From contig JAJXYC010000003.1 in assembly GCA_021780815.1 (NCBI GenBank), forward strand, positions 104,277-168,276: a stretch of 64,000 nucleotides of DNA, read 5' to 3'. This document shows positions 47,191 to 56,840 of the stretch, piece after piece. Below the pieces are notes generated by a model. The model was not told the DNA's origin, ran no database searches, and was given only the letters and a program-made list of their open reading frames with translations. The translations under genes and the position numbers were made by a program. How positions within the stretch are numbered: position 1 is the first letter of the stretch; every line of letters starts with the position of its first letter. This stretch comes from Bacteroidota bacterium. GTDB taxonomy: Bacteria; Bacteroidota; Ignavibacteria; Kapaibacteriales; UBA2268.

Positions 47191-47276
47191 ATATCCACAT
47201 AGTTATAAACATAGTTATAAACAAAATTTAATTTATAAACATTTTATAAACAATTAATTAAAATAAATGTTGATAA
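47191..47276. repeat. Cluster of TTATAAACA repeats and DnaA-box-like sequences
   Basis: Four exact TTATAAACA copies lie at 47203-47211, 47215-47223, 47233-47241 and 47244-47252, flanked by ATATCCACA (47191-47199) and, on the other strand, TTATCAACA (47268-47276). One TTATAAACA also occurs in the candidate oriC (38844-38852). The first two copies share the longer unit TAGTTATAAACA. They lie between a terminator and the pyrB promoter region. Confidence 0.6.
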
Positions 47277-47326
47277 ATTTATATTTTTTCTACTTCAGAA
47301 ATAAACAAGAAAATGTAAGAAGTTCT

Positions 47327-47334
47327 TATTTTTG
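47327..47334 (+). promoter_or_regulatory. Candidate -7 promoter element for pyrB
   Basis: TATTTTTG matches TAnnTTTG, 49 bases before the pyrB ATG. No TTG is found at 19-21 bases. Confidence 0.35.
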
Positions 47335-47383
47335 CAAGATTTTATTTTTTATATTTTAAAATTTAACAAAAGAAAGAACCAAA

Positions 47384-48310
47384 ATGAATAAAACAATATC
47401 CAAACCATTTTTATTATCATCGGAAGATCTTACCAAAGAAGATTTAGAATTGATTTTTAAAAGAGCCGACTTTTTCCAAACAAGCTATAAGCAAGGCGAT
47501 AAATTTGATGATTTAAAAGGAATATCAGTAGCGTTAGCTTTTTTTGAGAATTCAACACGCACTAAATTATCTTTCGAAATAGCGGCAAAGCGGCTATCTG
47601 CGGAAATTATGAGTTTTACGGCATCAACAAGCAGCTTAGCAAAAGGTGAATCGTTGCTGGATACATTGAAAACAATTGAAGCAATGGGTGTTCAAATTTA
47701 TGTAATTAGGCATGGTAGCTCAGGCGCTCAACAATTTTTGCAAAGGAATACCAGTGGAATTATACTGAATGCAGGCGATGGGAAACACGAACATCCTACA
47801 CAAGCACTTCTTGATAATTATACGTTGTTAAAACATTTTGGGACAATTGAAGGATTGAAAATTACAATTGTTGGTGATATATTTCATAGTCGAGTAGCTC
47901 GCTCAAATATTAATGTTATGCGAACTTTGGGTGCAGAAGTGAAATTTTTAGGTCCTGGCACATTATTACCGAGACGGTTAAATCCTTGGAATGTTGAACA
48001 AATTGATTCTATTGAAGATGCAATAGATTGGTCTGATGTTATTCTTGTTTTGCGTTTGCAAAAGGAAAGGATGAATTCTGGATTGTTACCTTCAAATGAT
48101 GAATTTTCCGATTTTTATGGCGTTACCTTAAAAAGAATTTCTAGAAGACCGGGTATTGTTGTAATGCACCCAGGTCCGGTTAATTACGGGGTTGAACTTG
48201 ATTATGCAATTAGTTCTTATCCGAATTGTTTGATTCAAACACAAGTAACTTCGGGTGTGTTTATTCGTATGGCGGTTTTGTCGCTTCTTTCTGAATACTT
48301 AAAGAATTAA
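47384..48310 (+). CDS. pyrB: Aspartate carbamoyltransferase, catalytic chain
   Basis: PyrB joins carbamoyl phosphate and aspartate in pyrimidine synthesis. The 308-residue chain has the phosphate-binding STRTK at residues 57-61, HPTQALLDNY from residue 137, the VGDIFHSRVARSN segment and HPGPVNYGVELD in the aspartate domain. An adjacent regulatory pyrI is absent, so the enzyme is likely an unregulated or PyrC-linked form. prmC follows after 4 bases. Confidence 0.94.
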   Translation: MNKTISKPFLLSSEDLTKEDLELIFKRADFFQTSYKQGDKFDDLKGISVALAFFENSTRTKLSFEIAAKRLSAEIMSFTASTSSLAKGESLLDTLKTIEAMGVQIYVIRHGSSGAQQFLQRNTSGIILNAGDGKHEHPTQALLDNYTLLKHFGTIEGLKITIVGDIFHSRVARSNINVMRTLGAEVKFLGPGTLLPRRLNPWNVEQIDSIEDAIDWSDVILVLRLQKERMNSGLLPSNDEFSDFYGVTLKRISRRPGIVVMHPGPVNYGVELDYAISSYPNCLIQTQVTSGVFIRMAVLSLLSEYLKN

Positions 48311-48314
48311 TAAA

Positions 48315-49163
48315 TTGAAAAAAGTCTGGACTGTCGTTGATTTAATTCAATGGGGGCAAAATTATTTTTACGAAAAGAATATAGATGTTCCTCGTTTAAC
48401 TATTGAATTAATGCTTTGCGAACTGTTGAGTTGTCAAAGAATTGATTTATATCTAAAGTTTGATTATCCTTTAACGGAAATACAATTAGCCAAACTTCAC
48501 AATTTCGTTGAAAGAAAAGTTAAAGATGAACCTCTTCAATATATTTTAAACTATACTTTCTTTGATTCCGTAAAAATTAAAACAGATAAAAGGGCTTTAA
48601 TCCCTCGTCCCGAAACTGAGTTACTTGTATATGAAGCAAAAAACAAGATTGAAGAATTATCTAAAAAAGAAATAAATATTTTGGAAGTTGGCACTGGAAC
48701 AGGGTGTATTGCTATTGCATTAGCGAAAAAATTTCCTCAAATTAATTTTACCGCAACTGATATTTCCCCTGATTCTTTATCCTTGGCAAAGGAAAATGCT
48801 GAAATTCAAAATATTTCTAACATTGATTTTATTTTAAGTGATTTTTTCGATGCTCGCTTTTTTTATGATAAATTTGATGTAATAATTTCAAATCCACCGT
48901 ATATTTCATTGCAAAATTATTTAAATTTAGACAAGGAAATATTAAAATATGAACCTAAAATCGCTTTAACTGATAATGGGGACGGATTAAAATTTTATAA
49001 AAAATTTGCAGAAATTTGGAATAATTCTAAACAAGATTTGATATTAATTTTGGAAATAGATGGTCGTAATACTCCTGAATTAGTACAACTTTTTAAAGGC
49101 GAAATAGAAATAAAAAAAGATTTTGCTGGTTTAGATAGAATACTAATCGCTCACAACAAATAA
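48315..49163 (+). CDS. prmC: Release factor glutamine methyltransferase
   Basis: PrmC methylates the glutamine of the GGQ motif in release factors RF1 and RF2. The 282 residues have the helical N-terminal domain, RALIPRPETELLVYEA, the cofactor loop EVGTGTGCIAIALAKKFP and the catalytic NPPY at residues 193-196. The start is TTG, 4 bases after pyrB. It ends only 4 bases from the convergent MATE gene. Confidence 0.94.
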   Translation: MKKVWTVVDLIQWGQNYFYEKNIDVPRLTIELMLCELLSCQRIDLYLKFDYPLTEIQLAKLHNFVERKVKDEPLQYILNYTFFDSVKIKTDKRALIPRPETELLVYEAKNKIEELSKKEINILEVGTGTGCIAIALAKKFPQINFTATDISPDSLSLAKENAEIQNISNIDFILSDFFDARFFYDKFDVIISNPPYISLQNYLNLDKEILKYEPKIALTDNGDGLKFYKKFAEIWNNSKQDLILILEIDGRNTPELVQLFKGEIEIKKDFAGLDRILIAHNK

Positions 49164-49167
49164 AAAA

Positions 49168-50544
49168 TTAAGTATTAGTTTCGGATATTTGTAAAATCCC
49201 TTTTTCTTTTCTTTTAAGTTTTTGGAATGCCCAAAATAATAAAGAAGCAGATAAAATAGAAGAAGCAAAATCACTTGCCGCACCTGCATACCAAATACCC
49301 ATCAAACCATAATAAGATGGTAAAATAAATATTAAAGGAAGAAGGAATATTAATTGCCTGTTTAAAGTTAGCAATAATGATAGTTTAGCATTGCCAATTG
49401 ATTGGAAATATGTAGTGGCAATAATTTCCAAGCCAACAAGTTCAATAAACAAAGTAAAAGTTCTTAAAGCAGTTGTTCCTAAATTCAATATATTAATATC
49501 ATTTGGGATAAACAAAGCAATAAAGTTTCTTGCAAACAACTGAATTAATATTAAACCTATTGTTCCAACCAAAAGTGTAACGACGACACCTATTTTCAGA
49601 GTGGTGCGAATTCGAGAAATATCACTGGCTCCATAGTTAAAACCGATGATTGGTCTTAACCCTATGCTTAATCCGATAATAGGAACAAACATAAAAGCTT
49701 CTATACTTGATGCTATTGACATAACAGCAATTGAAGATGCCCCACCATAACTATAAAGCAGTCTATTCAAAATTAATGTGATAAAACTTCCTGAAACCTG
49801 AGTAATAAAAGAGCCGATACCAATGGCTAAAACAGAATATACAATTTTTTTGTTTAATACAAGTTGTTTAAATTTGATATGTATAGGTGTGCGTTTCGTA
49901 AAAAAGAAGAAAAGAACCCAAAGCATACTTACAAAAGAGCCTATATTTGTAGCCATTGCGGCACCTTTTACTCCCCAGTTGAATTGAAATATAAACAATG
50001 AATCAAGTACAATATTGATTAATGCTCCTATAATTTGTGTCCACATCGCTGTGTTTGGGTAACCTACAGCTCGTATCATATTGTTTAAACTGAAAGAAAT
50101 CATCTGGAAAAGAATACCAAACGAGACAACGTATAAAAAATCCGATGAATATGGGCGTATGCTTCCGAAACTTCCTACTAAATTTAATATATCGTTAAAA
50201 AATAGATGAATACTTGCGAATATTAATAAAGCAACAATAATTCCCATTGATAAAGCATTTGAAAGGTAATGGCTTGCCTCTGGGATGTTCTTCTTACCTA
50301 ATTGAATTGAAATATTACTATTTGCTCCAATTCCAATCATAAATGCCAATCCAAATATAATGATTTGAATTGGGAATAATACGGCAACTCCTGATAATGC
50401 GTCGGCACCGATTTTATTACCGACAAAAATTCTATCTACTATGTTGTAAGAAAAACTTACAATCATCCCAATTGTTGCTGGTAATGAAAATTCTAAAATT
50501 AATTTTGGAATTGATTTATCTTGAAATTTATTTAATTGATTCAT
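49168..50544 (-). CDS. MATE-family multidrug/Na+ antiporter
   Basis: The 458-residue protein has twelve hydrophobic segments in two related halves. It opens with PKLILEFSLPATIGMIVSF and YNIVDRIFVGNKIGADALSG, the MatE start, and has GLRPIIGFNYGA in the second half, a block typical of the DinF/NorM-like groups. It exports cationic drugs or other toxic compounds by Na+ or H+ exchange; the substrate is unknown. Confidence 0.9.
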   Translation of the reverse strand: MNQLNKFQDKSIPKLILEFSLPATIGMIVSFSYNIVDRIFVGNKIGADALSGVAVLFPIQIIIFGLAFMIGIGANSNISIQLGKKNIPEASHYLSNALSMGIIVALLIFASIHLFFNDILNLVGSFGSIRPYSSDFLYVVSFGILFQMISFSLNNMIRAVGYPNTAMWTQIIGALINIVLDSLFIFQFNWGVKGAAMATNIGSFVSMLWVLFFFFTKRTPIHIKFKQLVLNKKIVYSVLAIGIGSFITQVSGSFITLILNRLLYSYGGASSIAVMSIASSIEAFMFVPIIGLSIGLRPIIGFNYGASDISRIRTTLKIGVVVTLLVGTIGLILIQLFARNFIALFIPNDINILNLGTTALRTFTLFIELVGLEIIATTYFQSIGNAKLSLLLTLNRQLIFLLPLIFILPSYYGLMGIWYAGAASDFASSILSASLLFWAFQKLKRKEKGILQISETNT

Positions 50545-50883
50545 ACTAATCTTAATCTTTCAAATATATTTTGTTAAATTCTTGTAAAAAATAATTATAA
50601 GATATGCCCAAAGTATTTTTCGATTTGAACTATGCGATTATTTTTATTTTTGATTAAATAAAGACGTTTAACAGATAATTCCATTACAAAAATTATTTTA
50701 TTATTATTTCTACTGCGTAAAAGTCTCCAAATAAATTTTATTAAGAATTAAAAAAATAAAATGAGATTTAAATTTTTCAAATTTTGAAGAACAGAGGAAA
50801 ATGTGTCAGCAAAAAAAAGGCTGTTCCGAAAAACAGCCTCTGAATAATATTTGAAATTATATAGATAAACTAATTATTCTCTT
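50545..50883. other. Intergenic stretch without a recognised gene, holding one terminator
   Basis: Between MATE and the PpiD-like gene, no reading frame of note was seen on either strand. The only clear element is the terminator at 50811-50839. The rest is AT-rich and may contain the MATE promoter. Confidence 0.5.
50811..50839 (-). terminator. Terminator of the PpiD-like gene
   Basis: AGGCTGTT (50818-50825) pairs with AACAGCCT (50832-50839) across six bases; read on the minus strand it is followed by a run of eight T residues (the A run 50811-50818). Confidence 0.85.
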
Positions 50884-53076
50884 TTAAAAGTCTTTGAAGA
50901 ATTTAGAACGATAATCGTCAATTTCAGCATTTTCTTTAATTTTTTGATACCAAACATAGAAAGCATTTTGAGCAGAAAGAGCAACTTGTTGCTTTAAGAA
51001 ATTGGGGAGATTATCTTTGATGGTATTTTCATTTGGAATTTGACGATTTGAAACTTGTATTATGTAATAGCCATTTTCACCACGGATAGGACCAACGATA
51101 GCACCTAAACTTGTAGATGGATTAAACACCGTTTCGTTTAAAACAACATCTTTTGGAAGTCCGGGGATACCACCATTTCCTCTAAATCCGTTTGCAACAT
51201 ATACATTCAAAGTAGTATCTTGTTGTTTTGCTTGTTCTAAATCTGAGAAATTACGAACTTTGTTATAAACTTGATTAGCTTGTTCTTTAAGCATATCTAA
51301 TTGTTTCCTATGAATTAAGATATTTTTGATTTCATCTTTTTTATCTTCAAGTGGAGCAATTCCAGACTTTCTTTTACCTGAAACTTGTGCAACAATGATA
51401 CCGTACATTTTTAATTCAATAGGTTCAATAACTTTTCCAACTTCTAAATCAAAAGATTGATTAGTCAAATACCAAGAATTGAAAATAGGTCTTTCTTTTG
51501 TAAAGAAAGGAGTTTCAACTGCTTTCTTATTAATTCTTTTAGCCAATGTATCAATACTTGTGCCTTCTTCGACTTGTTTAGCAATAGAATAAGATTCACG
51601 TAAAATAGAGTTTTTAGTTGCATTTGAAATAGTTGGTTTGATAGAAATAGTGCTGTATTTAATTTCAGTACTATTTTTACCAGTAACTTTAATTATATGA
51701 TATCCGAACTGGGATTCAACAGGACCAACAATTTCACCAACATTAGCAGCAAAAGCGGCTTCTTCAAAAGGTTTAACCATCTGTCCTTTGCCGAAAAATC
51801 CTAAATCGCCACCGTTAATAGCAGAACCTTTATCTTCGGAATAAGTTTTCGCTAAATCTGCAAAGTTTGCACCGCTGCGAGATTTCTTTAAGATTTCTTT
51901 AGCAACGGCAAGAGCGCTGTCCTTATTATTGTTAAATTTAATCAAAATATGGCTTGCTTTAATAACAGGATTAGTTCCTTCACGTTTTGCATCAAAACGA
52001 ATGAAAGTCATACCTTCTGGCTTGTTTATAGGACCAACAATTTGTTTTTCAGAAACTTGTTCAAGATATTTTGATATTTGTGGGTCTAATTGATTAATTG
52101 GTTTAAAGTCCACAGTCTCGCCACCGTACTCACTCATTTTAATATCAAAAATTGAATCCTTGGCTTCTAATCCAGACGCAGAAGACAATGCTTGTTCAAT
52201 ATCATAAAGATGCTTTGCGGCACGTAAAGAATCCTCTTTTGAAGGTTGAATAGGAAAACTAATATATTTAATTCTTGCTTCATTTTTTTGTGTATAATAA
52301 TCTTTATGCGTATCGTAATATTTTTGTATTTCTTGGTCTGAGACTTTTACATCTTCATATTTAATTAGATTAGTTCTTAATGCAATTAATTTCACATCAG
52401 CACTTTCGCTATCTGCTTGAATTTTATTCATTGCAAAAGTAGGAGAAATAAATGAACTGGATAAACCAACTGTTGTCTGTAAAGTTTTGTAAAGTTTTGA
52501 TTTGCGGATATAATCTTCCACCTCAATTAAATCTTTTCTTAACCTATTAACAGCGGCATCCTTATCTTCTTGGGACATCTTATTCGGATCTGAACCTAAA
52601 TATTTTACATAAGATTGAGGATTAGTAATTAATTCAAGATAAATATCTTTCAAAAATCTGCCTGATGAATCCACAAAAGATTTTTTCAAGAAATCAGGAG
52701 GATTATCAATTAACTCATCTCTAATTTCTTCGGCAGTAACGGTAATGCCCATTTTCTTTGCTTCTTGGTTCATTAGTACATTGTCTACCATTTGGTCCCA
52801 TACTTGCTGACGAATTCTTGTTTCGTCAACTTGTGTTTCCGGGTCGTTTTGTTGAGATTTCTCTTGTTCAATTTGTTGGCGCACCTTGTCTTCGTATTCT
52901 TTGTACGAGATTGTTTCGCCGTTAACTTTTCCTATTGAAGCATTTTGTAACGTTTGTCCTTTGCGGATTAAAGTGCTGATGTCTGCATCGCTTAACACCA
53001 TAAATCCGACAAATACTAATGCAAATAAACCTAATGCATAAGGTGATACTTTTCTAAATGTTTGTAATGTTCCCAT
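50884..53076 (-). CDS. PpiD/SurA-like peptidyl-prolyl isomerase, inner-membrane anchored
   Basis: The 730-residue foldase starts with MGTLQTFRKVSPYALGLFAL, a single membrane anchor; an earlier in-frame start would put charged residues before it. A SurA_N-like chaperone region follows (GKVNGETISYKEYEDKVRQ), then a parvulin domain near residues 375-465 (ASHILIKFNNNKD, GANFADLAKTYSEDKGS, NGGDLGFFGKGQMVKPFEEA, FGYHIIKVTG), and a second, degenerate parvulin-like part. It folds exported proteins in the periplasm, probably including T9SS and outer-membrane cargo. Its terminator is at 50811-50839. Confidence 0.88.
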   Translation of the reverse strand: MGTLQTFRKVSPYALGLFALVFVGFMVLSDADISTLIRKGQTLQNASIGKVNGETISYKEYEDKVRQQIEQEKSQQNDPETQVDETRIRQQVWDQMVDNVLMNQEAKKMGITVTAEEIRDELIDNPPDFLKKSFVDSSGRFLKDIYLELITNPQSYVKYLGSDPNKMSQEDKDAAVNRLRKDLIEVEDYIRKSKLYKTLQTTVGLSSSFISPTFAMNKIQADSESADVKLIALRTNLIKYEDVKVSDQEIQKYYDTHKDYYTQKNEARIKYISFPIQPSKEDSLRAAKHLYDIEQALSSASGLEAKDSIFDIKMSEYGGETVDFKPINQLDPQISKYLEQVSEKQIVGPINKPEGMTFIRFDAKREGTNPVIKASHILIKFNNNKDSALAVAKEILKKSRSGANFADLAKTYSEDKGSAINGGDLGFFGKGQMVKPFEEAAFAANVGEIVGPVESQFGYHIIKVTGKNSTEIKYSTISIKPTISNATKNSILRESYSIAKQVEEGTSIDTLAKRINKKAVETPFFTKERPIFNSWYLTNQSFDLEVGKVIEPIELKMYGIIVAQVSGKRKSGIAPLEDKKDEIKNILIHRKQLDMLKEQANQVYNKVRNFSDLEQAKQQDTTLNVYVANGFRGNGGIPGLPKDVVLNETVFNPSTSLGAIVGPIRGENGYYIIQVSNRQIPNENTIKDNLPNFLKQQVALSAQNAFYVWYQKIKENAEIDDYRSKFFKDF

Positions 53077-53272
53077 TATAATAAAATGTTTAAAATCAAA
53101 AATATACAAACTACAAATTTAATAAAGTATTACCTTATAACAAAATTTATAGTGTTGTTTTTTTATTTTTTCTTTGTTTTCCTTCTACAAAAATTTTTTT
53201 TCTCATTTTTTTGTTTTAATTTCTAATTTTGTTTTAATTTAAATTTATTTTAATTTATAATATGCAAATAAT

Positions 53273-54148
53273 ATGCAAAAAATATTTTATGTCCTATTTT
53301 TGTTTATATTTATTGCAATTATTGTTTCAAAGTCATTGATTGCTCAACAACTTGTTATTAATGAAATTATGTTTAATCCTATAAATTCTGAACCTGAGTG
53401 GATTGAACTTCTTAATAACACAAACTCCCCTATTCTAAATTCTTCTTTTCTCATATCTGACCCAACAAAAATATATAGCTTTAAAATTGATTCTTTAGGA
53501 GAGAACCGCTACTGTATTTTAGTTAAAGATACAAATTTAATTAAACAACATCGCCAAATTCCTGATACAGCTCTATTGATTCAAGCCAAAATACCTTCTT
53601 TGAATAACGATAAAGATAGTTTGAGGTTATTTACTGCGGATACTGTTGAAATAGATTCTTTTTTTTACAAAGGAACTTGGTCTGCGAAAGGAATTTCATT
53701 AGAGAGAGCAGACCCAAATTTAACTGCAAATAACGAAAACAACTTAAAGCAATGTAAATCCATAGATTCGGCAACTTGTGGTAAACTTAACAGCTGCTTT
53801 CAAAGCAGTCATATTGATACCACAATAGCAAATGATATTACTATTGGACCTAATCCATTTTCCCCTAATTCAACAAAAGGGAAGTCAAAATGCGTGATAA
53901 ACATAAGTAGCGATAAAGTTATTAGAAAGTTAAATATAAAAATATATAATTTACAAGGTAGTTTAATTAAAACTATATTAGATGAAACAAATTTGATGAA
54001 ATCAGGTAAATTTATTTATGAATGGGATGGAACAAATGAAAATGGCTTTATTCAGCAGGTGGGAGTATATCCAATTTTAATCGAATTAGAATATGATGAG
54101 GTAAGAACAACTTTAACAGCGAAGAAATTAATCGTGCTGGCAGGTTGA
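53273..54148 (+). CDS. Secreted lamin-tail-domain protein with FlgD-like C-terminal domain
   Basis: The 291-residue product has a signal peptide (ending near LIAQQ), then a lamin-tail domain (QLVINEIMFNPINSEPEWIE, with ISDPTKIY and LERADPN), and a C-terminal domain with IGPNPFSPNSTKGKSKC and then YNLQGSLIKTILDE and YEWDGTNENG, the pattern of the FlgD-type Ig-like end common in FCB secreted proteins. Such proteins are usually on the surface or in the periplasm. No ribosome binding site is clear, and the partner is unknown. Confidence 0.75.
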   Translation: MQKIFYVLFLFIFIAIIVSKSLIAQQLVINEIMFNPINSEPEWIELLNNTNSPILNSSFLISDPTKIYSFKIDSLGENRYCILVKDTNLIKQHRQIPDTALLIQAKIPSLNNDKDSLRLFTADTVEIDSFFYKGTWSAKGISLERADPNLTANNENNLKQCKSIDSATCGKLNSCFQSSHIDTTIANDITIGPNPFSPNSTKGKSKCVINISSDKVIRKLNIKIYNLQGSLIKTILDETNLMKSGKFIYEWDGTNENGFIQQVGVYPILIELEYDEVRTTLTAKKLIVLAG

Positions 54149-54283
54149 AATTTTATTTTAATATACTAATTTATAATAAGTTTTAAAAACATTTTTTTTA
54201 ATAACTAAATAAATATTTAAGAAATAAACATTATTATTGTTTTTTTTCATAAATTAGAAATAAAATTTTTGTAGGAGAACGAA

Positions 54284-54718
54284 ATGCTAAAAAATACTAA
54301 AATCGAAGACATAATGTCTAAAAATGTATTTAATGTGGACATCACAGATAGTTTAAGCAAAGCCGATGAAATTATAAGACGGGAAAATTTCCGTCATATT
54401 CCCGTTCTCGAAGGCACAAAATATGTGGGTATGTTAACAAAGCAAAAAATTGGAGAATATACATTAAGGCACCTATATGATTTTAATGAATCTTTGGAAA
54501 ATTTTATAGATACTCCGATTATTGATTTTGAAAATTTGATTGACAAGAATTTGCATCTTCTTTATCCCGAAGATAGCATTCAAAAAGCCGTAGAGCTTTT
54601 TGCTAAATATCAATATGACTGTTTGCCTGTTGTAGATTGGGATAAAAATTTGCTTGGGATTTTAAGTACAATAGATTTGCTATTGTTTTTCAATAAAAAG
54701 ATAAAAGAAGAAAGATAA
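54284..54718 (+). CDS. Paired CBS-domain protein
   Basis: The 144-residue protein consists of two CBS motifs: EDIMSKNVFNVDITDSLSKA with HIPVLEGTKYVGMLT, and DSIQKAVELFAKYQYDCLPV with DWDKNLLGILSTIDLL. CBS pairs bind adenine nucleotides and report energy state to a partner; no enzyme domain is attached. GTAGGAG precedes the ATG. The stop codon lies in a 14-base tandem repeat (54699-54737), so the reading-frame end could vary between strains. Confidence 0.85.
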   Translation: MLKNTKIEDIMSKNVFNVDITDSLSKADEIIRRENFRHIPVLEGTKYVGMLTKQKIGEYTLRHLYDFNESLENFIDTPIIDFENLIDKNLHLLYPEDSIQKAVELFAKYQYDCLPVVDWDKNLLGILSTIDLLLFFNKKIKEER

Positions 54719-54737
54719 AAGAAGAAAGATAAAAGAG
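54699..54737 (+). repeat. Short tandem repeat, 14-base unit, across the CBS gene stop
   Basis: The unit AGATAAAAGAAGAA occurs twice exactly (54699-54712, 54713-54726), with a third, incomplete copy to 54737. The stop codon TAA (54716-54718) is in the second unit. Confidence 0.8.
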
Positions 54738-54761
54738 CATAAAAACAAAAAACATAAATAA

Positions 54762-56309
54762 ATGTATTCAAAATTATTTTCCGCATCTTTGATTGGTATT
54801 AGTGCTTACGTCGTAGAAATTGAGACACATATAGATACAGGGTTACCCTCTTTTCAAGTAGTAGGTTTGCCTGATACCACTGTTAAAGAATCCCGAGAAA
54901 GAGTTATTGCGGCGATGAAAAATTCGGGTATCCCTTTTCCAAATAAAAAAATAACAATAAATTTAGCGCCTGCAAATATCAAAAAAGAAGGTAGTGGATT
55001 TGATTTCCCAATTGCAATTGGCATTTTAACAGCACTTAATTATATTCAACAAGAGAGAATAAACAAAATCCTCTTTCTTGGAGAATTGGCGCTTGACGGG
55101 AATTTAAGACCGATAACAGGAACTTTAGCAATAACACTGGAAGCAAAAGAAGAAGGATATGAGAAAATATTAGTGCCAACTGAGAACTCCAAAGAATCTG
55201 CATTAGTGCAAGGGATACAATCTATTCCAATTAATAATTTAGATGAAGCTGTAAAATTTTTAAATGATGAAGTTGCGATTGAGCCTGTGGTTTTTGATGT
55301 AGATGCTTTATTTCAAAATTCGCAGACAACTACCAATTTGGATATGAGTGATGTAAAAGGTCAAGAAAACGTAAAGCGTGCATTAGAAGTTGCCGCTGCT
55401 GGTGGACACAATATTTTAATGATTGGACCACCAGGCTCCGGTAAGACAATGCTTGCAAAACGCATAACAACAATATTGCCTCCGCTTTCATTGGAAGAAG
55501 CCTTGGAAACAACGAAAATTCATTCAATTGCGGGAATATTGCCTAATGATGAGCCGTTACTTACAATGAGACCTTTCCGTTCTCCGCATCATACAATTTC
55601 AGATGCTGCACTTGTTGGTGGTGGAATGATGAAAATTAAACCTGGTGAAATTTCTTTGGCTCATCACGGAATGTTATTCTTAGATGAATTACCTGAATTT
55701 GCCCGAAATGTTCTCGAAGTATTAAGACAACCTTTGGAAGATAAAAAAATTACAATTTCTCGGACTAAACAAACTATTAGTTATCCTGCTAATTTTATGC
55801 TTGTTTGTTCGATGAATCCTTGTCCTTGTGGGCATTATGGAGACCCTTACCATAGCTGTTCTTGTTCAACTACTTCAATCCAAAGATATATTGGTAAAAT
55901 TTCGGGACCTCTTTTAGATAGAATTGATATTCATATAGAAGTGCCTGCTGTAAATTATCAAGAAATTTCTTCAAAACGAGTTGGCGAATCGTCCGAACAA
56001 ATTAGAAATCGCATTATTAAAGCAAGGGAAATTCAGCAAGATAGATTTAAATCTTCAAAACATATTTTTAAAAATTCTGATATGAATTCAAAATTATTAA
56101 GAAAATATTGTGAACTTGATTCTCCTTCAAACGAACTTTTAAAAATTGCTATGGATAGATTAGGGCTTTCTGCACGGGCTTACGATAGAATATTAAAAGT
56201 CTCTCGAACAATTGCTGATTTGGAAGGTGTTGAAAATATAAATTCAGCTCACGTAAGCGAAGCAATTCAATATCGTTCCCTTGACCGTGATTACTGGAAT
56301 TTGCATTAA
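54762..56309 (+). CDS. comM: YifB/ComM-family Mg-chelatase-like AAA ATPase
   Basis: The 515-residue protein has an N-terminal domain typical of ComM (IDTGLPSFQVVGLPDTTVKE, then ERVIAAMKNSGIPFPNKKIT), the Walker A loop IGPPGSGKTMLAKR, RPFRSPHHTISDAALVGGG, LDELPEF and a cysteine-rich MNPCPCGHYGDP stretch. ComM drives branch migration during natural transformation in other bacteria; here that role is assumed, since no other competence gene is in the window. The start ATG lies after a short gap following the CBS gene. Confidence 0.92.
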   Translation: MYSKLFSASLIGISAYVVEIETHIDTGLPSFQVVGLPDTTVKESRERVIAAMKNSGIPFPNKKITINLAPANIKKEGSGFDFPIAIGILTALNYIQQERINKILFLGELALDGNLRPITGTLAITLEAKEEGYEKILVPTENSKESALVQGIQSIPINNLDEAVKFLNDEVAIEPVVFDVDALFQNSQTTTNLDMSDVKGQENVKRALEVAAAGGHNILMIGPPGSGKTMLAKRITTILPPLSLEEALETTKIHSIAGILPNDEPLLTMRPFRSPHHTISDAALVGGGMMKIKPGEISLAHHGMLFLDELPEFARNVLEVLRQPLEDKKITISRTKQTISYPANFMLVCSMNPCPCGHYGDPYHSCSCSTTSIQRYIGKISGPLLDRIDIHIEVPAVNYQEISSKRVGESSEQIRNRIIKAREIQQDRFKSSKHIFKNSDMNSKLLRKYCELDSPSNELLKIAMDRLGLSARAYDRILKVSRTIADLEGVENINSAHVSEAIQYRSLDRDYWNLH

Positions 56310-56360
56310 TTGTTGTAACTATATATTTTTTTACAATTGACTTTTTCTCGTCCAATTAAT

Positions 56361-56765
56361 TTATTTGCTGTTTTTAGTTATTTCTTCGTATTCTTCCTTT
56401 GTTAAAGGCAGAACAGACAAACGACTTTGCTTAATTAACGCAATATTAGATAAATTTGGGTTGTTTTTAATTTTGTCAAGTGGTATAGGTTTAATTAAAT
56501 CAGAATAGTATTGTAAATCAACGACTACCCAATTTTTGTCATCGCTTGTAGGGTCAGGGTAATATTCTTTAACAACTTTGGTAATTCCAACAATAGATTT
56601 GTCGCTTTGACTATGGTAAAATAAAACTAAGTCGCCTTTTTTCATTGCCTTTAAATTATTCCGTGCTTGGTAATTCCTAACGCCAGTCCAAACAGTAGTG
56701 TTCTCGTTTTTCATATTGTCCCAAGAGTAAGTTTCGGGGTCGGATTTGACAAGCCAATAGTTCAT
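56361..56765 (-). CDS. EVE-domain protein
   Basis: The 134 residues match the EVE (DUF55, Thy28-like) family: MNYWLVKSDPETYSWDNM, VWTGVRNYQARNNLKAMKKG and DLVLFYHSQSDKSIVGITKV. EVE domains share the PUA-like fold and bind modified bases in DNA or RNA, and occur in some modification-dependent restriction systems. This one stands alone, so a housekeeping nucleic-acid-reading role is more likely. It is convergent with comM. Confidence 0.88.
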   Translation of the reverse strand: MNYWLVKSDPETYSWDNMKNENTTVWTGVRNYQARNNLKAMKKGDLVLFYHSQSDKSIVGITKVVKEYYPDPTSDDKNWVVVDLQYYSDLIKPIPLDKIKNNPNLSNIALIKQSRLSVLPLTKEEYEEITKNSK

Positions 56766-56840
56766 ATTTTGCCTTTTATAATTTCCAAGTTAATTCGTAT
56801 CAATACTTAAATTATTGTTAATATTTAAACTTGAGAATTT

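Noticed and set aside
47191..47252. TTATAAACA copies as a CRISPR array
   Set aside because: Repeats are only 9 bases, spacing is 2-10 bases and irregular, and no cas genes are present.
47191..47276. The TTATAAACA cluster as the main origin
   Set aside because: Its core repeat differs from the DnaA box at two central positions, and there are no parS or mnmE/mnmG neighbours within 8 kb; the rpiB-serS gap is a better candidate.
56361..56765. EVE-domain gene as part of a defence system
   Set aside because: No restriction nuclease, McrB-like GTPase or methyltransferase is adjacent; the neighbours are comM and murQ.
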